In this document: positions 1 through 8,343 of the stretch, in pieces | Numbering within the stretch: position 1 is the stretch's first letter | Layout: the number at the start of each line of letters is the position of its first letter | NCBI GenBank assembly: GCA_023436205.1 | Contig: JAEZKC010000030.1 | Location: 1 to 19,433, forward strand | Direction of reading: 5' to 3' | DNA from: Fibrobacterota bacterium | Lineage (GTDB): Bacteria > Fibrobacterota > Chitinivibrionia > Chitinivibrionales > Chitinispirillaceae | Length of the DNA stretch: 19,433 nucleotides | Made by a program: the position numbers and the translations under genes | The notes under the pieces: model-generated | Seen by the model: only the letters and a program-made list of their open reading frames with translations | Told to the model about the DNA's origin: nothing | Database searches by the model: none

Positions 1-71
1 GACCGAACCAGCTCAAAAAGCTCCCCCTTGAGCGCAAACCCCGCATGATCAGCCGCCAACCCCACTTTCAT
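1..71 (-). CDS. rpiB: Ribose-5-phosphate isomerase B, 5' end only
   Basis: Only the first 23 codons lie in the window; the rest is off the left edge. The peptide begins MKVGLAADHAGFALKGEL, the N-terminal signature of the RpiB/LacAB sugar-phosphate isomerase family, in which the DHAG segment helps form the phosphosugar site. The family interconverts ribose-5-phosphate and ribulose-5-phosphate in the cytosolic pentose phosphate pathway. A GGAGG ribosome site at about 79-83 sits a few bases upstream of the ATG at 71-69, which fixes the start. It is divergent from the superoxide dismutase gene, with about 100 bases between the two starts. The family call rests on this short stretch, but the motif is distinctive; an allose-6-phosphate isomerase from the same family cannot be excluded. 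Confidence 0.85.
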   Translation of the reverse strand, partial: MKVGLAADHAGFALKGELFELVR

Positions 72-174
72 TTTTTTCCCTCCACTTTCCGGCACTGAAA
101 TTGCTTTTTCCCAATTGCATTTTAGCGCCGCTGCCGGCCTTACCGTCAACCATAACCATCCCAGGAGGATTTCC

Positions 175-810
175 ATGGAAATCAAAGGCTTAGAACAGAT
201 CCGCTCCACCGCCCCCTTCCAGCTGCCACCGCTTCCCTATGCAAAAGAAGCCCTGGCACCCAGCATCTCCCAGAACACCATCTCCTTCCACTACGAAAAA
301 CATCACCAGAAATACGTCTCCACCACAAACGAACTGGTCCAGGGTTCCCAATTTGAAAAAGCCAGCCTTGAACAGATCATAAAATCCACCGCCGGAAACA
401 AGGAATACCAGAAACTCTTCAACAATGCCGCTCAGGTCTGGAATCACTGGTTCTACTGGAACTGCATGGACCCCCGCGGCATGAAAAAACCGGGCGGCAA
501 ACTGCTCGATGCCATCAATGCCTCCTTCGGAAGCTACGACCAGTGCATTAAAGAGTTCAGCGATGCCGCCATTGCCCAGTTCGGAAGCGGCTATGCCTGG
601 CTGGTAAAAGAGGGGCAGAAAATCAAAGCCATAAAAACCCCCAATGCCGAAAACCCGCTGGCCATGAATATGAAACCGCTCCTGGCCATAGATGTCTGGG
701 AACACGCCTACTACCTCGATTACCAGAACAAAAGACAAGATTATGTGGCCGCCTTCACCAACAATCTGATCAATTGGGAATTCGTGGCCCACAATTTCGA
801 AAACGACTAA
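175..810 (+). CDS. sodB: Superoxide dismutase, iron type
   Basis: This 211-residue cytosolic enzyme dismutes superoxide to oxygen and hydrogen peroxide. The four metal ligands of the Fe/Mn family are visible: His39 (SFHYEKHH), His91 (QVWNHWFYW), Asp173 and His177 (AIDVWEHAYYLDY). Gln87 in the AAQVWNH segment, before the second histidine, and the absence of a glutamine just before FGSGYAWL are the pattern of iron enzymes such as E. coli SodB, so iron is the likelier metal, though cambialistic use cannot be ruled out. An upstream in-frame ATG at 115 would add 20 residues. I chose the ATG at 175 because an AGGAGG ribosome site lies at 162-167 and because the family starts close to the PFxLPxLPY segment. 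It converges on polX across a hairpin. Confidence 0.95.
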   Translation: MEIKGLEQIRSTAPFQLPPLPYAKEALAPSISQNTISFHYEKHHQKYVSTTNELVQGSQFEKASLEQIIKSTAGNKEYQKLFNNAAQVWNHWFYWNCMDPRGMKKPGGKLLDAINASFGSYDQCIKEFSDAAIAQFGSGYAWLVKEGQKIKAIKTPNAENPLAMNMKPLLAIDVWEHAYYLDYQNKRQDYVAAFTNNLINWEFVAHNFEND

Positions 811-822
811 AACCTGGCGACC

Positions 823-840
823 GGGAGCCGCAGGGCTCCC
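823..840. terminator. Hairpin between convergent sodB and polX
   Basis: A perfect 7-base-pair GC-rich stem (GGGAGCC / GGCTCCC) with a 4-base loop lies 13 bases after the sodB stop and 9 bases after the polX stop. Its position between convergent genes suggests a two-way transcription terminator. There is no clean T tract on the plus side, only TTTT a little further on in the minus direction, so termination efficiency is uncertain. Confidence 0.45.
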
Positions 841-848
841 GCTCACGC

Positions 849-2579
849 TCACTTAAAACGGCTTTCCCTCAAAAGCTGCCTGAGCTTACCACCCTTTCGG
901 GTGTTGATTACCCCATCCTTTTCAATCCACCCCCGACGAGCCTGGGAAATCCCGAAACGCATGAATTTCAGATCCCCGATATTGTGAGCATCTGTATTCA
1001 CCGCCACCTTCACTCCCCCTTCCACCGCCGCCCGAGCCATTTGCGCCGAAAGATCCAGACGGTAAGGGGAGGCGTTAATCTCAAAAAAACACCCTCTCTG
1101 CCGGGCATGACCAATCACCCGGTCAAGATCAAATTCGTATGGAAGCCGCCTGTTGAGAACTCTGCCTGTTGGATGAGCAAAGATGGTGAAATAGGGGTTG
1201 TCCATGGCTCGCAGAATCCGTTCGGTCTGCTTCTCAAAAGAAAGGTTGAACCGGGAATGAATGGAACAGACACAGAGATCAAGCTCCCGAAGCACCGAAT
1301 CGGGAAGATCCAGCGAACCGTCTTCCAGGATATCCACCTCTATGCCTTTGAGAACCGTAAAATCCTTCAATTCTCCGTTGAGCCTCTCTATGCGGCCGAT
1401 CTGCTCCCGAAGCATGATCTCGTCAAGCCCCCCGGTCATGGCCAGCCTCTGAGAATGATCGGTGATTGCCAGATACTCATAACCCATCTCCCGGGCTGCA
1501 CTTACCATGCCCTCCAGAGACACCTTGCCATCGGTATAGGTGGTGTGCGCGTGAAGATCCCCACGGATATCAGAAAGCTCCACAAGCTTTGGCAGGGCCC
1601 CCCGCTCGGCAGCCTCGATCTCCCCGGCATCCTCCCGAAGCTCCGGTTCGATATAGCTCAACCCCACCGCTGAAAACACATCCGCCTCCCGCTCCCCGCC
1701 AATGCGCTCCTCACCCCTGAACACCCCGTATTCATTGATTTTCAGCCCCCGTTTCACCCCGCGCCTGCGTACCGCAATATTGTGCAGCTGAGAGCCGGTG
1801 AAATAGTGAAGCGCCGCCCCGAAACTCTCCTGAGGTACCACCCGAAGATCCACCTGCATACGGTTGGCCAGGATAACAGTCGATCGGGTACCCCCCGATG
1901 ACACCACCTTCACTACCCCCGGAAACGAACAGAAAAGCTCCGAAGCCCGCCCGGCATCATCACAGATCCCCAGGATATCAAGGTCCCTTATAGTATCTTT
2001 GCGCCTGCGGAAACTGCCGGCCACCGTCACGCTTTTAAAGATGGAGCTGTTCTGCAGATAACTGGTCAGATAGGTGGCGGTCTCCTCCGCCTCCAGAAGA
2101 TCAAAACGATCCCCCTGCTGACGCCTCTTCTCAATCCCCTCAAGAATGGACTGCTCGATCTTCTCCCCGAATCCGGGCAGTTTGCTTATGCGATGCTCTT
2201 TAGCCGCCTCCTCAAGCCCCTCTAATGTATGCACCCCAAGCTTGCTGTAGATGGCACCCACCCGCTTGCCCCCCAAGCCGCCTATGCGCATGAGCTCTAT
2301 GAGCTGAGGGTCAAGCTTTTCCTCGAGTTTATCCAGAACCGCCAAATGACCGGTGGAGGCGATCTCCTCAATCTTACCCGCCAGATCCTTCCCGATCCCC
2401 GGAAGGGAGGAGAGGTCCTCCCCCTTATCTAAAAGCTCCCCGATATCCTGCGGCAGAGCGGCAACGGTGCGGGCAGCATTGCGATATGCTCTGATCCGGA
2501 AAGGGTTCTCCCCCTTGATCTCCAGCAGATCGGCAAGCTCGTTGAATATATCGGCAATCGCGATATTATGTACCCGCAT
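849..2579 (-). CDS. polX: DNA polymerase/3'-5' exonuclease PolX
   Basis: This 576-residue protein belongs to the bacterial family X polymerases, which fill short gaps in base-excision repair and carry a PHP nuclease. Residues 1-150 form the helix-hairpin-helix DNA-binding region (LPGIGKDLAGKI near 59-70; LPGFGEKI near 134-141). The polymerase palm carries GSFRRRK at 188-194, the metal aspartates Asp199 and Asp201 (RDLDIL) and Asp244 (MQVDLRV); a YFTGS motif is at 259-263. The PHP domain runs from about 335 to the end with DLHAHTTYTDG at 341-351, TDHS at 373-376, Glu414, His441, His469, and Asp530/His532, so both activities look intact. A GTG six bases further upstream is possible, but GGGAGG is correctly spaced only for the ATG at 2579. 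The gene follows gap by 15 bases and is probably co-transcribed with it. Confidence 0.95.
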   Translation of the reverse strand: MRVHNIAIADIFNELADLLEIKGENPFRIRAYRNAARTVAALPQDIGELLDKGEDLSSLPGIGKDLAGKIEEIASTGHLAVLDKLEEKLDPQLIELMRIGGLGGKRVGAIYSKLGVHTLEGLEEAAKEHRISKLPGFGEKIEQSILEGIEKRRQQGDRFDLLEAEETATYLTSYLQNSSIFKSVTVAGSFRRRKDTIRDLDILGICDDAGRASELFCSFPGVVKVVSSGGTRSTVILANRMQVDLRVVPQESFGAALHYFTGSQLHNIAVRRRGVKRGLKINEYGVFRGEERIGGEREADVFSAVGLSYIEPELREDAGEIEAAERGALPKLVELSDIRGDLHAHTTYTDGKVSLEGMVSAAREMGYEYLAITDHSQRLAMTGGLDEIMLREQIGRIERLNGELKDFTVLKGIEVDILEDGSLDLPDSVLRELDLCVCSIHSRFNLSFEKQTERILRAMDNPYFTIFAHPTGRVLNRRLPYEFDLDRVIGHARQRGCFFEINASPYRLDLSAQMARAAVEGGVKVAVNTDAHNIGDLKFMRFGISQARRGWIEKDGVINTRKGGKLRQLLRESRFK

Positions 2580-2594
2580 CGCCACCTCCCGCGC

Positions 2595-3596
2595 TTAAAA
2601 CTGCTGACTTGCAATCTCCCGCACTTCCCTGACCATCTGAGAGGCATACCCCCACTCATTATCGTACCAGGCCATCACCTTAACCAGATTCCCGTCCACC
2701 ACCTGGGTGAGCGTGGCATCCATAATTGATGCCCGAGGATCCATGACTATGTCGGATGATACAATATCTTCATCATTCACCCCCAGCACCCCCTTGTAGC
2801 GCTCGGAACCGGATTCCTCCCGAAAGATCTTGTTGATTTCATCAACCGTGACCTGCCGCTTGGCCAGGAAAGTGATATCGGCCAGAGACCCGGTGGGCAG
2901 CGGAACCCTGATCGCCACACCGTCAAAACGGCCGGTCAGCTGAGGAAGAGCTTTGGTCGTGGCTATCGCTGCCCCAGTCGAGGAGGGCACCATGTTCACC
3001 CCTGCCGCCCTGCCCCGGCGACGCTTCTTGTTGGGTCCGTCCACCAGACTCTGACTGGATGTATAAGCATGCACCGTGGTCATGATCGCCTTTTCCACAC
3101 CCACCCTGCGATCCATTATTTCCATTACCGGAGCAATGGCATTGGTGGTGCAGCTCGCACAGGAAAACACCCTCAGGCGACCTTCCGGATCGTTCACCCC
3201 GTAAACCACCGTGGGCACATCGTCGCTTTTAGAGGGAGCTGAAAGCACCGCCATGCGGGCACCAGCCTTGAGATGCTTCTCGAGATCGTCCTTCTTCACC
3301 AGCTTTCCAGTGCACTCAAGCACCATGTCCACCCCCAGATCCCCCCAGGGAAGCTCCTCCGGGTTTTTCTCGGAAAAGAATCGCACCTGCTTGCCTCCCA
3401 CATACAAATCTCTACCCTCCACCCGCACTTCCTTCTGATACCTGCCGTACACAGAATCGAACCGCAGAAGATAGGCGATATCCTCCACCGGAAGCAGATC
3501 ATTGACCGCCACTACATCAAGATCGGGAGTATCCAGCGTAATCTTAAGTGTGGCCCGCCCGATCCGACCCATTCCGTTAATAGCAATTTTCGCCAT
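2595..3596 (-). CDS. gap: Glyceraldehyde-3-phosphate dehydrogenase, type I
   Basis: This 333-residue glycolytic enzyme oxidises glyceraldehyde-3-phosphate to 1,3-bisphosphoglycerate, with NAD as the likely cofactor. The Rossmann glycine motif INGMGRIGR is at residues 6-14 and an Asp at 33 (VNDLL) fits NAD preference. The catalytic pair is at the family-standard positions, Cys149 (SCASCTTN) and His176 (TTVHAYTSSQ), and the C-terminal WYDNEWGY motif is present. The active-site segment is unusual: the Asn normally at 146 is Cys, giving a CxxC pair 146-149, and the second cysteine usually found at 153 is Ala. A purine-rich GGGGG lies just upstream of the ATG. The gene lies between glgX upstream (116 bases away) and polX downstream (15 bases). 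Confidence 0.96.
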   Translation of the reverse strand: MAKIAINGMGRIGRATLKITLDTPDLDVVAVNDLLPVEDIAYLLRFDSVYGRYQKEVRVEGRDLYVGGKQVRFFSEKNPEELPWGDLGVDMVLECTGKLVKKDDLEKHLKAGARMAVLSAPSKSDDVPTVVYGVNDPEGRLRVFSCASCTTNAIAPVMEIMDRRVGVEKAIMTTVHAYTSSQSLVDGPNKKRRRGRAAGVNMVPSSTGAAIATTKALPQLTGRFDGVAIRVPLPTGSLADITFLAKRQVTVDEINKIFREESGSERYKGVLGVNDEDIVSSDIVMDPRASIMDATLTQVVDGNLVKVMAWYDNEWGYASQMVREVREIASQQF

Positions 3597-3618
3597 AAGA
3601 CCCCCAAAAGAGAATTTT

Positions 3619-3688
3619 TGATTTACGATTGTTGATTTCGGATTTTAAGAAAGAACCCTTAAAAGTTATGATTTATGATTGTTAATTT
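3619..3688. repeat. Pair of near-identical 20-base AT-rich direct repeats
   Basis: The segments 3619-3638 and 3669-3688 match at 18 of 20 positions (core TGATTTAyGATTGTTrATTT), with starts exactly 50 bases apart. Between them is a weak 7-base inverted repeat (TTTTAAG at 3643-3649 / CTTAAAA at 3658-3664). The pair fills most of the 116-base space between glgX and gap and so lies in the likely gap leader or promoter region. The function is unknown; it could be a dispersed genomic repeat or a regulator-binding pair. Confidence 0.6.
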
Positions 3689-3712
3689 GCCAATATCCCA
3701 AGCCTGCACCAT

Positions 3713-6019
3713 TTAAAACCCCAGCACCGACCTGAAACGGCGAAACATGGCTGAAGCGGATACCGAACGGTTGACAGATCCCCCCTTTACCTGCGCCTCC
3801 CGCTCGACATTGCGATACTCACTGGACATGGGATTCACCAGGGCCGCCCCGATCACCTTCTCCGCCTCCCCCATCTCCAGACGAGGAATGCGAAACAACG
3901 CCATGGAACGGGACTCCATCTTGTAATCGCTGCCGCAGCTGTAGATCTTCTGCTCAAGATCCACGAAAGGGTTCACCGTATCGAACACCCGCTCCCATCT
4001 GCCCTCCGGAGAACAGGGAGGCACCTTGAAAACTACCGGATCGAAATGTCCGTTGAGCATTATCAGCAAAGTGTCATCAAGAAGCTTCTCTCCGTGTTCA
4101 TCCAACTCATCAATAGCATCTCCTGCAAGCCTCAAGGCCAGCGACCGCAGCTCCGGGTTTAGCCAGTCCCCCTGCTTCATCTCCCGACCGTCGGGATGAA
4201 ACCAGGTGGCATCCTTGTAGCCGGAAAGCTGCATGTTGCGTCCGTTAAAAAATTTGCGCCGCTGAAGAATAGGGTGAGCATGGAAAAAACGTAGAAGAAA
4301 ACGGGTGAATTCAAGCAGCTCCATTCCATCGGGAGCGATATTCCAATTAACCCAGCTTATCTCGCTGTCTTGGCAATAGGCGTTATTGTTACCTCCCTGG
4401 GTGCGCCCGAACTCATCCCCCATGGTAATCATGGGAACCCCCTGGGAAAGAATCAGAGTGGCCATGAAATTGCGCCGCTGCCGCTCCCGGAGACGTTTCA
4501 CGGATGAGTCGTTGGTAGGACCCTCCACTCCGCAGTTCCAGCTCAGATTGTTGTCGGACCCGTCGCGGTTTCCCTCCCTGTTGGCCTCGTTGTGCTTATA
4601 GTTGTAGGAAACCAGATCGTTGAGAGTGAAACCATCGTGGGCAGTGATAAAATTTATGCTGGCATAAGGGCGACGACCACTGGACTCGTAAAGATCGCTG
4701 GAACCGGTAACCCGGAAAGCCAGATCCCCCACCTGACCTGCATCACTTTTCCAGAAACTGCGCACCGTGTCCCGGTACTTTCCGTTCCACTCAGCCCACA
4801 AAAGGGGAAAATTGCCCACCTGATATCCCCCCGGACCCAGATCCCAGGGCTCGGCTATGAGTTTCACCTGAGAAATCACCGGGTCCTGATGAATCACATC
4901 GAAAAATATACCCAGACGGTTCACATCGTGAAGCTCCCGGGCCAGAGTGGACGCCAGATCGAAACGAAACCCGTCCACATGCATCTCGGTCACCCAGTAG
5001 CGAAGAGAATCCATAATGAGCTGAAGCACATGCTGGTTGAGCATGTTGGGGGAGTTGCCGCACCCGGTATAATCTGTATAGAAACGGCGGTTTTCGGGCG
5101 ACAGCTTGTAATAGCTTGAGTTGTCTATCCCCCTGAAACAGAATGTGGGCCCCAGATGATTCCCCTCGGCGGTGTGATTATAGACCACATCCAGTATGAC
5201 CTCTATCCCCTCCCGGTGCAGGGTCTTCACCATGGTTTTAAACTCATTGACCTGCTGACCCAGAGACCCGCTTCCGCAATAGCGCGCATCGGGAGCGAAA
5301 AAACCGATGGAACTGTATCCCCAGTAATTGGTGAGCCCCTTCTCCGCCAGAAACCGCTCCGCCACAAACTGATGCACCGGCATGAGCTCTATGGCGGTTA
5401 TCCCCAGGGAATGGAAATACTCGATCACCTTGGGGTGAGTAAGCCCGGCATAGGTACTACGCATCTCCGGAGGAACATCAGGATGCAAAGCAGTAAACCC
5501 CTTCACATGAAGCTCATAAATGACGGTTTTATGCCAGGGGATCTGAGGCCGCCTGTCCTCCATCCAGCTAAATGCCGGATCCACCACCACACACTTGGGA
5601 AGAAAGGGAGCACTGTCGGAACGATCGATAACCATGTCCGCCTGACCGTTACCCACTTTGTAACCGAACAGTGCATCATTCCAGCGTATGGTACCATCGA
5701 TCGCTTTGGCATAAGGGTCAAGCAGAAGCTTCGCAGGGTTGAACCGGTGCCCCTCCAGAGGAGCATAGGGACCGTAGACCCGGTAACCATACCGCAAACC
5801 CGGCCTGGCCTCCGGAAGATACACATGCCACACTTGATCGGTATGCTCGGTAAGCTTTATACGCGCCACCTCTTTAGCGCTGTCCTGATCGTCAAAAAGA
5901 CACAGCTCCACCCCGGTGGCATTCTCGGAAAACAGAGCGAAATTCACCCCCGCCCCATCCCAGGTGGCTCCCAAAGGATATGCCCTGCCGGGCCAAACCT
6001 TCGAAGGTACAATGACCAT
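3713..6019 (-). CDS. glgX: Glycogen debranching enzyme GlgX (isoamylase type)
   Basis: This 768-residue glycoside hydrolase family 13 enzyme hydrolyses alpha-1,6 branch points in glycogen or limit dextrin in the cytosol. An N-terminal CBM48-like domain covers about residues 8-110 (YPLGATWDGAGVNFALFSENA). The catalytic barrel has region I DVVYNH near 277-282, the nucleophile Asp354 in DGFRFD, the acid/base Glu390 in LIAEPWD, and Asp462 in FITAHDGFTLNDL. A tail of about 50 residues after the usual C-terminal domain shows no recognisable motif. The open frame extends upstream to 6118, but I placed the start at 6019: AGGA is upstream of this ATG and the next residues match the family N-terminus, while the extra 33 residues look random. 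Its neighbour gap links glycogen use to glycolysis. The start is divergent from the gene at 6250, with 230 bases shared as promoter region. Confidence 0.93.
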   Translation of the reverse strand: MVIVPSKVWPGRAYPLGATWDGAGVNFALFSENATGVELCLFDDQDSAKEVARIKLTEHTDQVWHVYLPEARPGLRYGYRVYGPYAPLEGHRFNPAKLLLDPYAKAIDGTIRWNDALFGYKVGNGQADMVIDRSDSAPFLPKCVVVDPAFSWMEDRRPQIPWHKTVIYELHVKGFTALHPDVPPEMRSTYAGLTHPKVIEYFHSLGITAIELMPVHQFVAERFLAEKGLTNYWGYSSIGFFAPDARYCGSGSLGQQVNEFKTMVKTLHREGIEVILDVVYNHTAEGNHLGPTFCFRGIDNSSYYKLSPENRRFYTDYTGCGNSPNMLNQHVLQLIMDSLRYWVTEMHVDGFRFDLASTLARELHDVNRLGIFFDVIHQDPVISQVKLIAEPWDLGPGGYQVGNFPLLWAEWNGKYRDTVRSFWKSDAGQVGDLAFRVTGSSDLYESSGRRPYASINFITAHDGFTLNDLVSYNYKHNEANREGNRDGSDNNLSWNCGVEGPTNDSSVKRLRERQRRNFMATLILSQGVPMITMGDEFGRTQGGNNNAYCQDSEISWVNWNIAPDGMELLEFTRFLLRFFHAHPILQRRKFFNGRNMQLSGYKDATWFHPDGREMKQGDWLNPELRSLALRLAGDAIDELDEHGEKLLDDTLLIMLNGHFDPVVFKVPPCSPEGRWERVFDTVNPFVDLEQKIYSCGSDYKMESRSMALFRIPRLEMGEAEKVIGAALVNPMSSEYRNVEREAQVKGGSVNRSVSASAMFRRFRSVLGF

Positions 6020-6249
6020 AGTAGTATCCTGCGTTTGAAAAGTGGAAAAACGGTATCCCGTGAACAGTGAAGGAGCAAGGAAAATGCCACGAACTGAGCT
6101 CCTGCTGCCCCGCCACACTTCAACCTGTAACTGTACTTTGCTGTTCCGAAAAACCGTGGTGTATCCTCAAAGGATTACAAAAATGATGGTCTGAGACTCT
6201 GTTTTCAGCTATATTCTCCATAACCCGCAACTGAAAACGAAAGAGTCGG

Positions 6250-7077
6250 ATGACTGCCACCGAAAGAAGAAATCCTTTTCTAATTTCCGCAGTTCTGGTA
6301 CTGCTTCTATTCTCTTTCTGCTTTTCTCAGGTTACAAGCCAGTTACAGTTTCACTCAAAACTCGGCACTCAGTTCTACAATTCCTACAGCCAGCTTACAT
6401 TGCAGGTCCCCATGAAAATCGGGTATCCCGCCTTCAGAGCACTATCCATTTTCATTGAAATAGGCGCATCATTTTCACTGCTGAAAGCGGATAACTCGAT
6501 CTCTTTTTTCTTCACCTCTTCGGGATTGTCTTCTGATGATGGTCTGGAGAAAAACCTTGTATTGACAGATCAAAGCAGCCTTCTGCAAACATCCCTGACA
6601 GATCACCTGTTGTGGCAACTATTTGACTGGAAAGGGTTTCGCGGAAGTGCCGGCGGTGCATCGGAACTGCAATTTCACTACAGAAAGCTTGTCTACCCCA
6701 GCAGCATGAAAGAACGCACCATCGATTTTGACCTGGGTCTGGGTCCCGACCTCATGCTGCAATACCAGAAACAGCAGATGGAAATCGGAACCAGTGTAAC
6801 GTCCCTCTTCTACCTGCCTTACTTCAACTATGGTAACCTGAAGAAGCAATCCGGCAATCAGATAATCTCATATAGTAGTTATTATGCCTTTTATTACCGC
6901 ACTCTCATCGATTTTCATCTGGGCTACAGCATTTCACGGAATAAAAAAGTAACGCTTGGAATTACACAAGATAACATCGTGGGATTTGCAGACAGGAAAA
7001 GGAAATTCTTCAACGAAGATCTCATTCACTACAGACTTGACCGCACCTACAGGCTTTATCTGGGGTACAGCCTATGA
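6250..7077 (+). CDS. Exported protein, possible outer-membrane beta-barrel
   Basis: I do not recognise this 275-residue protein. Residues 1-10 are basic and polar, followed by a hydrophobic stretch (ISAVLVLLLFSFCF) typical of a Sec signal peptide, with cleavage probably around residue 27-31. The mature part has no long hydrophobic helix. It is rich in aromatic and alternating polar/apolar residues (for example IDFHLGYSIS, YRLYLGYSL at the very end), the texture of a transmembrane beta-barrel. The final residue is Leu rather than the Phe favoured by many barrel proteins, so the assignment is inference. The ribosome site is weak (AAAGAG before the ATG). Its stop overlaps the start of the next gene in an ATGA arrangement, implying translational coupling. 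Confidence 0.75.
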   Translation: MTATERRNPFLISAVLVLLLFSFCFSQVTSQLQFHSKLGTQFYNSYSQLTLQVPMKIGYPAFRALSIFIEIGASFSLLKADNSISFFFTSSGLSSDDGLEKNLVLTDQSSLLQTSLTDHLLWQLFDWKGFRGSAGGASELQFHYRKLVYPSSMKERTIDFDLGLGPDLMLQYQKQQMEIGTSVTSLFYLPYFNYGNLKKQSGNQIISYSSYYAFYYRTLIDFHLGYSISRNKKVTLGITQDNIVGFADRKRKFFNEDLIHYRLDRTYRLYLGYSL

Positions 7078-7868
7078 GAACACTGGTTATCATTTTACTC
7101 ACCGTGCTTTTTTCCTGTACGGACTTTATTGCACAACTTGACCTGGATAAGGAGTGGCTCTCTTCAGATCTTGAAAACATCACCATTTACTACCGCAAGC
7201 CAGGCGCTACCAAAACCCCCTCCCCCACATCATCACAGATAGACACCATTTTACAGCAGCAGGTTCTCTACTACCATGCAATACAGGATAGTCTTCAGTG
7301 CTCTTTTTCAGACCCGGTGCTGATCTATCTTTACAACAAAGATGAATCCCCCGACAAAATCGGTACCATTGCAGGAGGTCATGCGATACCCCGGTTCCTT
7401 TCGGTTTATTACACCTTCATTTATGATTTCAACAATATCAGACTGTACACAGATCAGTACGGAGCAGTGAACCCCTATCTCAGTGCGCATGAATTAGCGC
7501 ATGTCATTGCCATACATGCTCTGGGCAAGCACGGTTCAAAAATGATGAGCGAGGGGTATGCAGTTTGGCTTGACGGAAGCTACGGGCGTTACGACATAGA
7601 AGATATCATATCATCATATCGGGAAAACAATCCGGAATGGATTCTTTCCCCCTCGAGGCTGATCACCGACATTGAGACCATCGAGTCGATTTACTATCCC
7701 AATGCCGGCATGTTTATCCGCTTTCTTACTTCCAGATACGGAGTGACAGTCTCCAACAAACTCTTTACCGAGCAGGAAGAGAGACTGAAAGAGCGCTTTG
7801 AACAATTGACCGGCACACCCTGGGCCACAATGGAGAATGAGTATGAAACATATCTCGCAAGTCTATAA
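7074..7868 (+). CDS. Exported HExxH metallopeptidase-like protein (peptidase MA-like)
   Basis: This 264-residue protein carries a zinc-peptidase motif HELAH (His139, Glu140, His143) followed 17 residues later by Glu160 in MSEGYAVWLDG. Together these resemble gluzincins of the 'peptidase MA-like' group, where the downstream Glu is the third zinc ligand. The N-terminus has a short hydrophobic segment ending in LFSC at 12-15, so it could be a lipoprotein attached at Cys15; otherwise it is a secreted periplasmic protein. The second lipobox position (Phe) is not ideal. The substrate is unknown. It overlaps the upstream barrel-like gene by 4 bases and the downstream gene by 26, so the three proteins probably act together at the envelope. 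Confidence 0.8.
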   Translation: MRTLVIILLTVLFSCTDFIAQLDLDKEWLSSDLENITIYYRKPGATKTPSPTSSQIDTILQQQVLYYHAIQDSLQCSFSDPVLIYLYNKDESPDKIGTIAGGHAIPRFLSVYYTFIYDFNNIRLYTDQYGAVNPYLSAHELAHVIAIHALGKHGSKMMSEGYAVWLDGSYGRYDIEDIISSYRENNPEWILSPSRLITDIETIESIYYPNAGMFIRFLTSRYGVTVSNKLFTEQEERLKERFEQLTGTPWATMENEYETYLASL

Positions 7869-8343
7869 ACTCATATTGCTGTTTTCATTGCTCTTGCCAA
7901 TCTGTTCCACCATGGCCATGGGACGGAAAGCAAATACGTTCAAGGGGTCAACCGAAGAGGATGTCAGGACATTTCTTTCACTGCACGGGTTTGACAACCT
8001 GAAGCTTATTAAGACCATTCCTGATTCCATAGTGAGATCCACCCTTATTGCATCTCAGGTCGCCACTGACAAACGGGTTCAGAAATACAAATCCCCCAAT
8101 GAACTCTGCACCATTCACGAATCCAGAGTAAACTTCAACCTTGAACCATATACATCCTATAACGACGGAAAAATCATCTTTATGTACAGCTGTCTGTATG
8201 ACAGTACTCGATACACAATTTTTGTAAATGACAACAGTTTTCTCTACCTGCTCTCCCAAGACGGCCGCGCTTTCAGCATATTTCACAGCTCCACCCGTTA
8301 TAACAGAGTCGAGAAGTTGTTTGTCTTTACTCTGGAAAAATAG
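7843..8343 (+). CDS. Small secreted protein of unknown function
   Basis: This 166-residue product has a clear signal peptide: MKHISQVYK, then a hydrophobic core (LILLFSLLLPICS), with likely cleavage after STMA near residue 25. I recognise no domain. The mature part contains two cysteines (ELCTIH, YSCLYD) that could form a disulfide, and a C-terminal half rich in beta-prone residues. Two starts are possible, ATG at 7837 or 7843; GGAG at 7832-7835 is spaced correctly only for 7843, so that one is chosen. It begins inside the metallopeptidase-like gene and is the last gene of the trio. Beyond its stop lies the decayed repeat region. Confidence 0.72.
   Translation: MKHISQVYKLILLFSLLLPICSTMAMGRKANTFKGSTEEDVRTFLSLHGFDNLKLIKTIPDSIVRSTLIASQVATDKRVQKYKSPNELCTIHESRVNFNLEPYTSYNDGKIIFMYSCLYDSTRYTIFVNDNSFLYLLSQDGRAFSIFHSSTRYNRVEKLFVFTLEK

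Noticed and set aside
115..174. Longer start for the superoxide dismutase at the upstream ATG (115)
   Set aside because: No ribosome site before it, and the extra 20 residues are not family-like; AGGAGG fits the ATG at 175.
6020..6118. 33-residue N-terminal extension of GlgX
   Set aside because: The family N-terminus begins at the ATG at 6019, which has its own AGGA site; the extension reads like promoter DNA.
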